Of a stretch of DNA of 64,000 nt, positions 51,201 through 55,261 are shown piece after piece. This DNA is from Bathymodiolus thermophilus thioautotrophic gill symbiont (GTDB taxonomy: Bacteria; Pseudomonadota; Gammaproteobacteria; PS1; Pseudothioglobaceae), in assembly GCF_003711265.1 (NCBI RefSeq), contig NZ_CP024634.1, positions 1,364,001 through 1,428,000 on the forward strand, given 5' to 3'. The notes under the pieces are model-generated. The model searched no databases and had not been told where the DNA came from. It was given only the letters and a program-made list of their open reading frames with translations. The position numbers were made by a program, and so were the translations under genes. Position 1 is the stretch's first letter, and each line of letters begins with the position of its first letter.

Positions 51201-52154
51201 AACCACATGTTCATTGGCGGCGAAGGCGATGACATTGGCGTTGCCTCAGGTCGCTACAACACTTTGTTTGGCGGTACCGGCAGAGACCAACTTTGGGCAT
51301 TTGGAGAGGGCGCCTATATCACCGGCAACGAAGGCGATGACTATCTAGTGTCCACTGGCAATTATGGCAAAATTCACGGTCACACTGGCGATGACATCGG
51401 CATTTTAATCGGTGCTCACAATGTCATGGACTTAGGCAAAGGTAATGACCACGGCAAAGTATTTGGCAACAAAAACATCGTTTATCTACGCGATGGCAAC
51501 GACGAACTAGAAGTCGCCAGCCATCAGTCTTCTATTATGGCAAACGCCGGCGATGATTCTTTATATATGCACAAAAACTCAAGCGACAACAAGATTGACG
51601 CAGGATCAGGTGATGACTTATTGTATTTAGGCGGCACAGAAAACAAAGTTACTGGTGGCACAGGCGCCGATATATTCATCGTTGGCAACGACAACATCTT
51701 TAGCACAATCATCACCGATAAAGACGATTACATCGCTTTTGATTTAGACAGTTATCAAGACACCATGTATTACAAAAGCAACAACAACCTTTTGATTAAA
51801 CACCGATCGTTAATAAAACCCAACAAAGCCGACAGCGATTACCAAAGCGACAACACCGGCGTTGACATCGCCAAACAATACCGCAACCAAGAAGGCAGCG
51901 TGTTAATTGAAGACTATTTTGCCAATAGCAACAGCAATGAAAGCGCAAAAATCTGCATCAGCATTGACACCAACAACGACCGCTATCACTATTTAGACAA
52001 GGCACAAATCAGTAAGTTAGTTGAATACATGTCATCCTTTGATTCCTTTGCTGATACCGAAGGTGTGGCTAACTATAAAAGAGAGGTTAATCAATTGTGG
52101 TCTGGTGCGAAGGTTGGCTATAATATGCCTGAAGTTATGAAGAGTTTGGCTTGA
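30312..52154 (+). CDS. Giant MARTX-family (RtxA-like) toxin B with TcdA/TcdB-like glycosyltransferase domain, complete
   Basis: Complete frame of 7,280 codons. The ATG at 30312 is chosen because the N-terminus (MGSVVNIFRSVVDSIVYF, then a VTGSYVGDDGDNT stretch) matches the start of known MARTX toxins, and because the same start recurs in gene C; a weak AAGG lies 5 nt upstream. There is no cleavable signal peptide, as expected for type I secretion. The first ~4,035 residues and the last ~1,180 are nearly identical to gene A. Between them lie C80 domains b1, b2 and b3, two kinase-like domains, a TcdA/TcdB-like glycosyltransferase (~45770-46700), two degenerate C80-like segments and a canonical CPD with Tyr in place of the catalytic His. 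Probable role: secreted multifunctional toxin or adhesin-toxin delivering a glycosyltransferase and other cargo. The kinase-like and glycosyltransferase activities are unproven. Confidence 0.95.
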   Translation: MGSVVNIFRSVVDSIVYFVTGSYVGDDGDNTLTALGFAVWGDGVYMHGGNDTVYAASLKLDVYDTWGDLSIYGAAGLMNINKSDWGNMSVTGLSGAMTLRHTGRSGNINFDGAAASNDVYRHGNTGNISFLGIGISNRVINDVKYGNIDFTGAGMSNVVERRGGERGTIHFKGAGALNKVTNTANQGNIYFSGIGAYNKVERRGISGNIVFTGAGFYNKVTNITHQGNINFRGIGGYNKVERRGGYKGNVFFKGVGIGNHVINTAEYGNTDFIGGGGANVVKHSANGNLSFKGIGIINKVDHTGDYGNMTFMGGGGGNFITRSGIKGNGDLTILGGGNIVTWSTDGKLKAKLGGFRLNKIDRYGRGDTNLILISLGNIVNVDVSKGDLSLTGIGIANIVTYKGHGTLSAELFGGANIITREGTGDSILHLLAGANVFTDFSTGDISGSLLGGLNVVTKDGNGDINISMYGGGNVLTHIGDGDIQTRMLGGANVITKSGNGDIIALLFGLANVVTHIGNGNVYLLMLGIGNIATKVGDGDVIVGMFGTGNVLTHVGNGMTAALMISTGANFFTKVGNGATLAVMFSLGGNIFTHIGDGPSAVLMIGGQANIFTKIGNGASVAIMLAGTANVFTHIGNGFSAALMIGGCTNVFTKVGNGTTLATMIGGGNIFTHIGNGFSVAFAVGEANIVTKIGAGNLITAAIGQANIVTHINLAGSSDGNTVSLVIGQANIVTRISSLADFSVTVSPLDAIVSDPVLERHRLFPRGDIFSAPQKFLESGFDALKATGAALLGSNNEGSMVTFAVGRANIITHVGNGAMLGVGIGDANVISKVGLGQTIQAGIGRLNILTSVGDNDSLQIGIGEGNLITKVGSGHSAMVAIGKANITTKVGDGFHVGLSIGKFNVNTLVGDGIAVNALIGKYNLNTRVGHGVNVAVMKGDYNINVRYGDGMNVALAAGKGNITVKIGDGDFYGAMIEIRTNKQSVTAKMKALMQGMLSNLKETAKSVLVSQTIGTVINGDEADTTKLRGTSHSTPKTKTEYTQNVNSANKDIDQSQYQDTDANEDSDIDTQSSKDKQTVNTLKSDTRVNEEDANHDAQTVTAFLNNNNNSLIPTQSQRQGQTHSTGLDELNQSGQSDYHNSYTQFGNTDKITNGANQDIENSKGGIDKSKSKTQQELNNVKQRNQKNQLHQQKEQQGASQRLGDAHLKNQEIGSKAIKQKGPALVAMKVYPTSQHPATKSVFEIGDKVMIALTMDRAMKYQEGKAKYAADSKVIINGLVFSLCANKGFADPSTNPDEITVKNTQLIFEHTVQINDAFTQGKSFAIQSFSDLIISGISDNDGYPPTFTNIIYPISLNNTIATKFDQRNLSVSGNTFQGYTISKESSDASWNTDAFSQESFVGDGYAIFTLNATSARKGLMLGLSTDNPDGSYKTIEHAVFIHNNKIKDVRNNNTKYTDLNYRYQAGDQIKIERHGTTIRYYHLDHNGNTLRILATQTGISATSALHIDTSIKDKNLTLTHVKLVKGLSNISPYTIDVHAPKPIADAWHIKGETSHTDNTSNTDNTGNTNNTNNILTIGDKIKVTLTLNEAVTLAKVGSNKIMIAGKAFLLTGENNTSTNTLEFVYTIQANDTIGTKDFNIDNQYDITLTDVKDTDGNNIDFSSITSPIQFSKTSLDTNFDIGGGNRITRTNDTYEKTSGAGWNADVTSAKGFVNDGYVIAKIGALGKSMMLGLSSDDTDNSYGSIDYALYADGGIGSKFVIYENGDREKDTGVAYAIGDYMKVVRSGTSIKYYHIKAADGPLAKGTLLYTSKKTSNANTQLFLDSAFLSVGAKLSAMQIFSNNHLPFSVDVYAPKPISTNAWQIDTTTADNNGVFTLGDKIKLTLTIDEAVTLAKVGSNKIMIAGKAFLLTGENGTVTNTLVFTYTVQINDKIDAQYFNISNKNDIILNNVTDSDGNNINFDNITYTTPVKLSNTSLDNNLTISSDKRITLTNGVYEKTTNAGWNSDVTSTKGFVNDGYVIAKIGALGKSMMLGLSSDDTDNSYGSIDYALYADGGIGSKFVIYENGDRKKDTGVAYAIGDYMKVVRSGTTIRYYHIKAADGLLAKGTLLYTSSKTSNANTQLFLDSAFHSIGAKLSEMQILSGNKPTLSVDVYAPKPTTNAWHIDCEPANSKGIFTIGDTIKATLTLDKRVTLANVGRNKIVVAGKEFLLTGINGTVTNTLDFTYTIQANDKLIATSMRYDVLLTGVVDDKGNSVDMSNATSPVGLSNKLIDTDLVINTKPLIASFHSFVLPNLSTITHTDGVYEKILASNWNTNVTSAKGFTNDGYAIAKIGSLGKHMRVGLSSVNTNNSTHNMDYALYVSDNTFLIYEKGHYKKDTQVSYAVGDYIKIARSGSTIKYYHIKAADGALAKGTLLYTSNNTSNANTQLFLDSSLYGAGAKLSNMQIFSGSHVAFSVDVYAPKPTKDAWHISGTVNDQGAFALGNEIKITLNIDEAVTLAKVGSNKIIIAGKEFLLTGTNGTVTKTLEFAYTVQLNDKINSAFLIDNKDDIVLTDIKDTDGNSIDFGNLSNGIDITPNSQNLALSNKGLATITTNITRWHANNTNSNIQRMTDGNTRANGALDYATHPKNANGKHILFDFKGVNYNNGSFKLYNRKILTSRINGSVVEFLKDGVVVSIRTISDAGNVIEITPSSDIVFDQVKLTFSGDLQNFREVEIFGKNASLSIDAGAPEPLKHNAWRINRDIADSGGAFTVGNEIKVTLRLDEAVTLAKVDSNKITIANKDFFLTGTNGDTTKTLTFTYTVQANDNINAEDFNINSKKDIVLNDIKDTDGNNINFSSITGAVSLANASLDTDFVIGGNNRITHINGVYKKTANANWNADVASTKGFVNDGYVIAKIGASNKKVMLGLSSNNSNNSYDSLDYALYADPGTNKTLIVYESSERIYCTGVTYAKGDYMKVVRSGTSIKYYHIKAADGPLAKGTLLYTSKKTSNANTQLFLDSAFHDVGATLSEMQIFSGNYSALSIDVHAPKPIANAWHTNSIPNNNSTNDNDNTKKSKNISKGVFTLGDQIKVTLTLDKRITLANVGKNKVIIAGKEFLLTGVNGKITNILEFAYTVQVNDKIDTAFHINNKNNDIVLIDIKDTDGNNINLNKVPNSIDIIPSIQNLSLSKQGLATISTNVSSWYTDDAATNIQRMTDGNTSASGALDYATHPMYADGKHILFDFGAANYSNGSFKLYNRESFTNRINGSVVEFLKDGVVVLSRTISNAGNIVTITPATYVIFDQVKLTFSGDAQNFREIEIFGKNSNLSIDSGAPEPLKNNAWHINRDVADSNGEFNVGDEIKVTLTLDEAVTLAKVGSNKIIIANKAFFLTGANGTITDTLEFTHTVTINDQINAKDFDIDNKNDIILINVKDTHGNNINFSNITRSIELANIPLDTNFNINNSNSNTSTNDNTNTNNSNNIIHTGNLYEKTANTGWNTNITSAKGFTDNGSVIVKIGSSNKALMVGLSTNNNNNNNDNNNPTTSFAIHINNTGNINAIYENNQCVKEFPTDQYLYSAGDYLKIERDNTTINYYLIKANDQATKGTLLYTSSQILSTNTKLFSNSALHDIGAQISNIQMFDDNKSSLSIKAKMSTLTTNPLGDNDTFDQTSGNYQLNNNSRTGTSTNNNNPNNPNNPNNPQNTQEEQNTQTAQKWFKPTINHHFFQNLPSSQAPQIFIITGLSNANVDLAMQLKTKHDIVIYYNTSTNQIEYLYGQENDIEVTRIEYHIIANGKSINTLVEDTLNNTYTVNTDDDIDTQAIVAQLQQAITTNRANTRLHANWLTRHSFAKRGLPFTPTPTTPSTQPNTQPNTQPNPQSTQKTSKYQSNIIVQNSNDPTVIEAANALFNKHPTTSILVKFDQNGNLITLKGTPYTPTGDTRINFVDHGTNLSQEGAQSLANKAQTLHQTYSNINTNIKRIALVGCSTDGANQDLTRNFAKTIYNNTPALKSAEITGRHGDIQINPDGTKTMVVGGEKMIYQWNADLDIVTQQTEESKRVGEILKGLKLGGANSEGSSDTIDIDSIPDTLNSKQVDTKISVGSGTYKTVHDLKNQPDLLVLLLKSSYEALEIEEEIRHLEQLDSLGIKTPKRYKQIKFIDEFNDERHGLVVQKIKGAQDIRLTYKSPTLSLKVLNNSNNQTLKDIKHLQKIFEKNPNLSVSDLQGVVAEDGQFYIIDPLGINIKSSNRRNTLRLETLQAFEQHILKHHKRFTDKTRNHLTYVDKQLWESPNGALKQQMLSDAQKDENKVIVTYDVATGQKEVVHQPSDSQSLTFDTVEVITQDTKNQSVDLKKDCLDFAKEQSWKQSDDSVFRVNTPEEYEALNLKSNGKNKYNIILPIGEDEITKNAAESLYKKHPENSIIVTLNEQGKLVFPDGQAFIPDASVRINIVGFPEELEKVGAEKLANYTDEIVRHYDIDSVDSHAYLNRAALVGCNNGDLSENYAKQLYTRKYLRGASVTGRLSNMQINADGSKTMSDDNKKIIHNWNYENSRAVWTIEKSAHVGEVLASLKLGLGDTPPVDIPDSLTHEDLGKFINKGATKAAYTLKNHPNLLFLQLDANLKEEYYINQLKNEVDWVNKFREMGVKTPKYFKTLTMVGEDGQEHHGILVERIHDASLARPEDPVETTDPSELLKDERITHKTLTDIQNLLEKFKQHSNLSIGDLQVLMTRDGQLYVIDPLNAYTPSSKTLSFFSQQTREENIRNLEEWRDTSLSVLERFDQNKGMHAIFVDNNMLERDPEFEKNLLDKARKQQDLVVIGYNLDNTTKVLYEPRTDYEIDRVEVIVDKNNRFVSKDQMNDLIKENPQVSTDMVFRHALKKDFSNYRTNIIVQHGNSDTAIKAAQDLANKHPDNSIIVHFDANNKLVTSNNEFYTPKGNVRLSFVDHGGNFVTDESNMDNLIDKVKQINDTYGNENTYFERIALVGCDTDGVGKTLTKDFARAVYNNIPTLKNADITGRAGEVQVNDDGTKTMKTGGAKTVYSWHNGDIVSKTEDAKTTADKLKNPLSLTISDFISERMLEIDALVSFVKIPADFEFYKILSECKNYIKTADYKNMNLEANISFLKGIKERLSNFATPLPSMQAHIATLESYVAEVISRNEHRIEMNKKFPVSITGDNKIPNVIHYVWTGGAMPEPYLENIKAISRQNDKLAVRLHYDPNTLLINELKKRMQAHVDKNLPLTGNRMYEAVKLTKIFSNYCGDRDLSSDIIKRFMVDVLDVPIAEVNAIEEKSEKYWNDFPGNNPKLALVPISFDDTELSGMKEAYQFELKNGSMAGASDAVRFSVLHTEGGVYTDVGLISNFRNRNNVLYDHIQDFPENGFPHKQVISIFNDAYPLVVNNNFLVAAPHSEFTGTMVQDISEAYNKITSDRVKQARHSYGSNQILDQYSTSIVPLGKFYLDRESHLIKKQFAGYFIDTRGSWQSSWNVEGIEFIVLIADTENLSVEQRRGLVDSIERNIDGYNNDAYKIVVLDSNTIINPVRREIVEHMNPFFTVQGVPRKNDRILIDYPELFARSKQIVVYDNNNNFKPMLTNFSDVVEHRNSSEFNKTIEGVVSARCFQVFLFDDQENFKKTIQELAPNISKENHVALVYDEANQKYTVLDNHNFTFKDGDRLKVNFIGELNNLDEAAEIQRKVSSAEDALPQIDIKKNTRETRVVLSKDIRFDQSLLDIKKVFSDNPSFYTHKGTAAIHAQNDEDKSNITILVNSKTGLTAVQDNETLSWETLTEFERSEFQRRENSANKSDNDSLNKYHNIVIQSNGAWRLASYNIAGDTNLKGKTSIVQVSTTGFRTIYGAPPSLITGDVRVVFAFDRNTDIVPNMNGISKALGPNAKIKDVRLVNRMEESVLQQPNTRSIYMEQVSRLAHRHKDAQIHMQQDMQTDRYMLRNYSYSLPYVPNNSSNPYQKNIIFKISDDSDIDKYADRMTIVSPNTSYVAILDPTTNIVRVYDSYGNIVTNANIHGEYEIHVLGRVSDLERIGSKGLSNHIISLQKSIKVKPKEKVSIKLTTCSTQESASNDSSFDANNHALSTVRQLKRYNKKVKISDNNANVVLDTSREGMAIMLHHLAETTPHQDTPLHNWADLSQEQINKLTTEAQKPQPSLANHDHQVLIQTEADGNVRDSTFRLASKHPAQTTIVQMQKDGTHQVVYGLDLEDITGKVKMVAVGYGREKDGAQTMGGRTADELSANITELNRALAGNADIQRISIVGCNMESDNPTDNNDSQYGRRMVEKLSQSNIKAPVAVRSSYVAVDENGRKLTSNTGAGNWMHKDSAAKTVYSLGATGAVVSRVYNDEGTLIKYNGRRLNEDLDNDKNTQGAENQETSDKHAQGQGQGQSESETETTKQKLDDIDKRQTDFANSVNQNKLRRLPNGNAPANNDNENTKTGGMSAPALNVQIDIGGGDHASLFGGSTNVDVKVGNGAHHTLMYGSNNVLVSIGDIGDSSRFVEIGGYRALEGVQILIGTKNVVVNHGVRNDLIIATDPSFPMIPFVNPFDGSANILGSLQGMADISNSGQNALWSWKKTKKFATSMSSLDRTSDTNYEKILISGGQNAVSDRGLKYDIEMALNKQANNFMQRESKRQQAKQNFKEHISNFSLNLTIGGQGSDILIGNGNFSFMFGDTFSSVLDTTVASLFGIMQQGYTLDGQPKTTFTYTPSNVKTKLINGILNGMASQAKDITFGDILGYKYTNFGHIYKAVANTPDLSLSNLLKELLGTVSDTFSNSITALSEPERIVKALVAGGESFKDMGENTLDALGIKDKDKDDDDDDDNNNDNDENNKDNNTNTNTGDNDSESKKNKSNKAFGFSGLKLPSLFNMFTPNLIKTLSSLPELAETLSSSISTDSANIKDKALELFSDIGFMSNDGDLFFNIGAQNFAWGGDGKDLFALMGTNNNVWGGKGDDVAYVIGEGNTISGNQGDDSAVYVGQNHMFIGGEGDDIGVASGRYNTLFGGTGRDQLWAFGEGAYITGNEGDDYLVSTGNYGKIHGHTGDDIGILIGAHNVMDLGKGNDHGKVFGNKNIVYLRDGNDELEVASHQSSIMANAGDDSLYMHKNSSDNKIDAGSGDDLLYLGGTENKVTGGTGADIFIVGNDNIFSTIITDKDDYIAFDLDSYQDTMYYKSNNNLLIKHRSLIKPNKADSDYQSDNTGVDIAKQYRNQEGSVLIEDYFANSNSNESAKICISIDTNNDRYHYLDKAQISKLVEYMSSFDSFADTEGVANYKREVNQLWSGAKVGYNMPEVMKSLA
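33970..41205 (+). other. Adhesin-like block, gene B
   Basis: Same sixteen-module order as in A, Ig-like units alternating with lectin-like (six) and discoidin-like (two) units. Length differences from A fall only in Asn-rich loops (near 39437, 40637 and 40845). Isolated residue changes, such as His for Tyr at about 38103 and Asp for Asn at about 38862, distinguish B. Confidence 0.68.
39437..39470 (+). repeat. Length-variable Asn/Asp tract, gene B
   Basis: Counterpart of 8672-8733, nine codons shorter than in A. Confidence 0.75.
41901..42390 (+). other. C80 cysteine protease domain b1 (class FVDHG), gene B
   Basis: Near-identical to a1 of gene A. His codon 42090-42092 in FVDHG and Cys in ALVGC are kept. 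It lies at the boundary between the conserved 5' section and the variable cassette. Confidence 0.78.
42470..43020 (+). other. Kinase-like domain 1, gene B
   Basis: SVGSGTYKTVHDL is the best glycine-rich loop among the four copies. VLLLKSS supplies a plausible strand-3 Lys, EEEIRHLEQLDSLGIKTP a helix-C-like Glu, and VSDLQGVVAEDGQFYIIDP the two Asp positions. The Asn of the catalytic loop is again absent. Most likely of the four to be catalytic, if any is. Confidence 0.48.
43021..43375 (+). other. Post-kinase alpha/beta module 1, gene B
   Basis: NHLTYVDKQLWES, NKVIVTYDVATGQKEVV and FDTVEVITQD parallel A 12370-12705. Family not recognised. Confidence 0.4.
43380..43910 (+). other. C80-like domain b2, catalytic His position is Phe, gene B
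   Basis: Counterpart of a2. IVGFPEELEKVGAE has Phe (codon 43602-43604) where A has His, while ALVGC keeps the Cys. Probably proteolytically dead. Confidence 0.62.
43975..44530 (+). other. Kinase-like domain 2, gene B
   Basis: NKGATKAAYTLKNHPNLLF, HHGILVERIHDA and IGDLQVLMTRDGQLYVIDP. Close to A's second kinase-like domain, with weak glycine loop and no strand-3 Lys. Confidence 0.42.
44531..44885 (+). other. Post-kinase alpha/beta module 2, gene B
   Basis: HAIFVDNNMLERDPE, QQDLVVIGYNLDN and IDRVEVIVDKNNR parallel A 13840-14190. Unrecognised. Confidence 0.4.
44887..45372 (+). other. C80 cysteine protease domain b3 (class FVDHG), gene B
   Basis: NYRTNIIVQHG to KTVYSW, nearly identical to A 14191-14690, with His in FVDHG and Cys in ALVGC. 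It is a short island of identity between diverged neighbours and sits directly before the glycosyltransferase, so it could cut that cargo free. Confidence 0.78.
45373..46700 (+). other. TcdA/TcdB-like glycosyltransferase domain with preceding helical segment, gene B
   Basis: A helical segment (about 45400-45760) precedes IPNVIHYVWTGG, which matches the start of large clostridial toxin GT44 domains (Trp codon 45804). ASDAVRF supplies the Asp and Arg (codons 46257 and 46266) of the UDP-sugar site. Sixteen residues after that Asp comes EGGVYTDVG, where TcdB has YLDVD: the second Asp of the DXD motif is Gly (codon 46311). GSWQSSW downstream could be the SxW motif. Family role: glycosylation of host GTPases from a UDP-sugar. 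Here metal binding is questionable. Confidence 0.8.
46710..47655 (+). other. Unrecognised alpha/beta segments after the glycosyltransferase, gene B
   Basis: Several strand-helix units (IEFIVLIADTENLS, KQIVVYDNNNN, CFQVFLFDDQENFKK, NHVALVYDEANQKYTV, TRVVLSKDIRF) without recognisable catalytic motifs. They resemble the post-kinase modules in pattern. Unique to B in this window. Confidence 0.4.
47665..48590 (+). other. Two degenerate C80-like segments, gene B
   Basis: First, about 47670-48000: NIVIQSNGAW, TSIVQVSTTGFRTIYG and GDVRVVFAFDR, with no His and no Cys at the dyad positions. Second, about 48120-48590: NIIFKISDDSD, TSYVAILDPTTNIVRV and EIHVLGRVS, with Arg at the His position, then KLTTCS retaining a Cys. 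Both have the C80 strand order but appear inactive. Confidence 0.45.
48730..49330 (+). other. C-terminal canonical MARTX CPD of gene B, catalytic His position is Tyr
   Basis: Virtually identical to A 26600-27220. Tyr codon 48918-48920 in AVGYGRE, Cys in ISIVGCN, and the VRSS, GRK and WMHK basic motifs kept. Preceded by the HLAETT Leu-Ala motif (Leu codon 48615). Confidence 0.78.
49331..52154 (+). other. Linker and MARTX C-terminal RTX arm, gene B
   Basis: Gln/Gly linker (to about 49590), then the same C-terminal arm as in gene A: glycine repeats, mixed segment, Asp/Asn-rich tract (about 50695-50800, slightly longer than A), RTX GDD repeats (about 51010-51690) and the non-repeat tail ending in VMKSLA. 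Confidence 0.88.
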
Positions 52155-52160
52155 TAAAAC

Positions 52161-52196
52161 AAAAGAAAAAGAAAAAGAAAAAAGGAAAGAGGAAAA
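52161..52196 (+). repeat. Homopurine (A/G) tract just downstream of gene B
   Basis: 36 nt of uninterrupted A and G, a shorter version of the tract after gene A at the same place relative to the stop codon. Confidence 0.85.
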
Positions 52197-52227
52197 CAAG
52201 AGTAACTCTACACCAGGAACTATATTT

Positions 52228-52350
52228 ATGACACACAACCCTTCTTACAAAAAAAATATAAGTTATTATAGAAACACAAGTTATTATCAAAAACCCACTT
52301 TTAACCCTCTATATTCACCCACAAACCCAAGGCTCTCATGGGCTCCGTAG
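52228..52350 (+). CDS. Small ORF (40 codons) overlapping the start of toxin gene C; shorter copy of the 30130 ORF
   Basis: Same ATG context (AGGA upstream) and the same first 28 codons as the ORF before gene B. It then lacks 24 codons and rejoins at the PTNPRL.WAP end, with TAG overlapping gene C by 13 nt. The difference between the two spacers here is exactly 72 nt, so start, frame and stop are preserved. No known family. Either a short leader peptide or a chance frame. Confidence 0.4.
   Translation: MTHNPSYKKNISYYRNTSYYQKPTFNPLYSPTNPRLSWAP
52260..52287 (+). repeat. Two direct repeats AAGTTATTAT, 18-nt period, before gene C
   Basis: Identical in sequence and spacing to the pair at 30162-30189, about 50-80 nt upstream of the giant gene's ATG. 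Confidence 0.6.
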
Positions 52351-55261
52351 TAAACATATTCAGATCCGTTGTCGACAGCATTGTATACTTTGTAACCGGT
52401 AGTTATGTTGGAGATGATGGCGATAACACACTAACTGCGCTTGGTTTTGCCGTATGGGGGGATGGTGTTTATATGCATGGGGGGAATGACACGGTCTATG
52501 CTGCCAGTTTAAAGCTTGATGTTTATGACACTTGGGGAGACTTGAGTATTTATGGTGCTGCTGGCCTTATGAATATCAATAAAAGCGATTGGGGCAATAT
52601 GTCTGTGACGGGTCTTTCTGGAGCAATGACTTTGCGACATACGGGTCGATCGGGCAATATTAATTTTGATGGTGCAGCGGCAAGTAACGATGTGTATCGT
52701 CATGGCAATACAGGTAATATTTCATTTTTAGGTATTGGTATTTCAAATAGGGTGATCAACGATGTCAAGTATGGCAATATTGATTTCACAGGTGCTGGTA
52801 TGTCGAATGTGGTGGAGCGACGAGGTGGAGAGCGTGGCACTATTCATTTCAAAGGTGCTGGTGCGTTAAACAAAGTGACCAACACTGCCAACCAAGGCAA
52901 TATTTATTTCAGTGGCATAGGTGCTTACAACAAAGTAGAACGACGAGGCATTTCAGGCAACATTGTTTTCACAGGTGCAGGCTTTTACAACAAAGTGACC
53001 AATATCACGCACCAAGGCAACATTAACTTTAGAGGCATTGGTGGATACAACAAAGTAGAACGACGAGGCGGATACAAAGGCAATGTCTTCTTCAAAGGTG
53101 TGGGCATAGGTAATCATGTTATCAATACAGCCGAATATGGCAACACCGACTTTATTGGCGGTGGCGGTGCCAATGTTGTCAAACATTCTGCCAATGGCAA
53201 CCTTTCGTTTAAAGGCATTGGCGTTATCAACAAAGTTGATCACACAGGGGATTATGGCAATATGACCTTTATAGGCGGTGGCGGTGGTAACTTTATTACC
53301 CGTTCTGGTATAAAAGGCAATGGAGATTTAACCATCTTAGGTGGTGGCAATATCGTTACTTGGTCAACAGATGGCAAATTAAAAGCAAAACTCGGCGGCT
53401 TCCGTTTAAACAAAATAGACAGATACGGTCGTGGCGATACAAATTTAATACTTATCTCTCTAGGCAATATCGTCAATGTAGATGTTAGCAAAGGTGATTT
53501 AAGTTTGACAGGTATTGGCATAGCCAATATTGTTACCTACAAAGGACACGGCACCTTAAGTGCTGAATTGTTCGGTGGTGCCAATATCATCACCAGAGAG
53601 GGCACTGGAGATTCCATACTCCATCTTTTGGCTGGTGCCAATGTCTTCACTGATTTTTCTACAGGCGACATTAGCGGCTCTTTACTCGGCGGTTTGAATG
53701 TGGTTACCAAAGACGGCAATGGCGACATTAACATATCTATGTATGGCGGTGGCAATGTCCTCACCCACATCGGCGATGGCGATATTCAAACCAGAATGCT
53801 TGGCGGCGCCAATGTTATTACCAAATCAGGTAATGGCGATATAATAGCCCTGTTGTTCGGTCTTGCCAATGTCGTTACCCACATCGGCAATGGCAATGTT
53901 TATTTACTTATGCTAGGCATAGGCAACATTGCCACCAAAGTCGGTGATGGCGATGTTATTGTCGGTATGTTTGGCACTGGCAATGTCCTCACCCATGTCG
54001 GCAACGGCATGACTGCTGCATTAATGATATCCACAGGTGCTAACTTTTTCACCAAAGTTGGCAACGGTGCTACATTGGCAGTTATGTTTTCATTAGGGGG
54101 TAATATTTTCACCCACATTGGCGATGGCCCAAGTGCTGTATTGATGATAGGGGGACAAGCCAATATCTTCACTAAAATTGGCAACGGCGCCTCAGTCGCA
54201 ATCATGCTTGCAGGCACTGCCAATGTTTTCACCCACATTGGCAACGGCTTTAGTGCCGCTTTAATGATAGGCGGATGTACCAATGTCTTTACCAAAGTTG
54301 GCAATGGCACCACCTTAGCAACCATGATTGGAGGGGGTAATATTTTTACCCATATCGGCAATGGATTCTCAGTTGCATTTGCCGTTGGTGAAGCCAATAT
54401 TGTTACCAAGATTGGCGCAGGCAATCTAATAACAGCCGCCATCGGCCAAGCCAATATTGTGACCCATATTAATTTAGCAGGCAGCAGCGATGGCAACACC
54501 GTTAGCCTAGTAATAGGCCAAGCAAACATCGTTACCCGAATCTCTTCATTGGCAGACTTCAGCGTTACCGTGTCCCCACTTGACGCTATCGTTTCAGACC
54601 CCGTTTTAGAAAGACATCGTCTGTTCCCAAGAGGAGACATCTTCTCTGCCCCACAAAAATTCTTAGAATCAGGCTTTGACGCACTCAAAGCCACTGGCGC
54701 TGCATTACTCGGTAGCAACAACGAAGGCAGTATGGTCACATTTGCTGTAGGCCGAGCCAATATCATTACCCATGTCGGTAATGGCGCTATGCTAGGTGTT
54801 GGCATTGGCGATGCTAATGTCATCAGCAAAGTCGGTCTCGGTCAAACCATACAAGCTGGCATCGGTCGACTTAATATACTCACCTCAGTTGGCGACAACG
54901 ACAGTTTGCAAATTGGCATTGGCGAAGGCAATTTGATAACCAAAGTCGGCTCTGGCCACAGCGCAATGGTTGCCATCGGCAAAGCCAACATTACCACCAA
55001 AGTCGGCGACGGCTTCCATGTCGGGCTTTCCATCGGTAAATTCAATGTCAACACCCTTGTTGGCGATGGCATCGCCGTCAACGCTTTGATTGGCAAATAC
55101 AACCTCAACACCCGCGTCGGACACGGTGTTAATGTCGCTGTTATGAAAGGCGATTACAACATCAATGTACGCTATGGCGATGGTATGAATGTCGCCTTAG
55201 CCGCAGGCAAAGGCAACATCACTGTCAAAATCGGCGACGGCGATTTCTACGGCGCTATGAT
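52338..55261 (+). other. MARTX N-terminal arm, gene C (complete)
   Basis: Same length and offset as in gene B, with only a few substitutions (for example Val for Ile in the GVINKV repeat near 53221). Same repeat series and same insert. Confidence 0.9.

Larger units (their letters stand above)
48610..52337 (+). repeat. Conserved 3' section plus spacer, copy B
   Basis: Partner of 26495-30311. Differences are few and mainly synonymous, apart from short in-frame changes in the Gln/Gly and Asn/Thr tracts and in the spacer. Confidence 0.93.
52155..52337. other. Intergenic spacer B-C
   Basis: 183 bp, nearly identical to the A-B spacer except for 18 nt fewer in the purine tract and a 72-nt deletion within the small ORF. 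No terminator-like hairpin is seen. The shared spacer shows that the duplication unit includes the intergenic DNA. Confidence 0.7.
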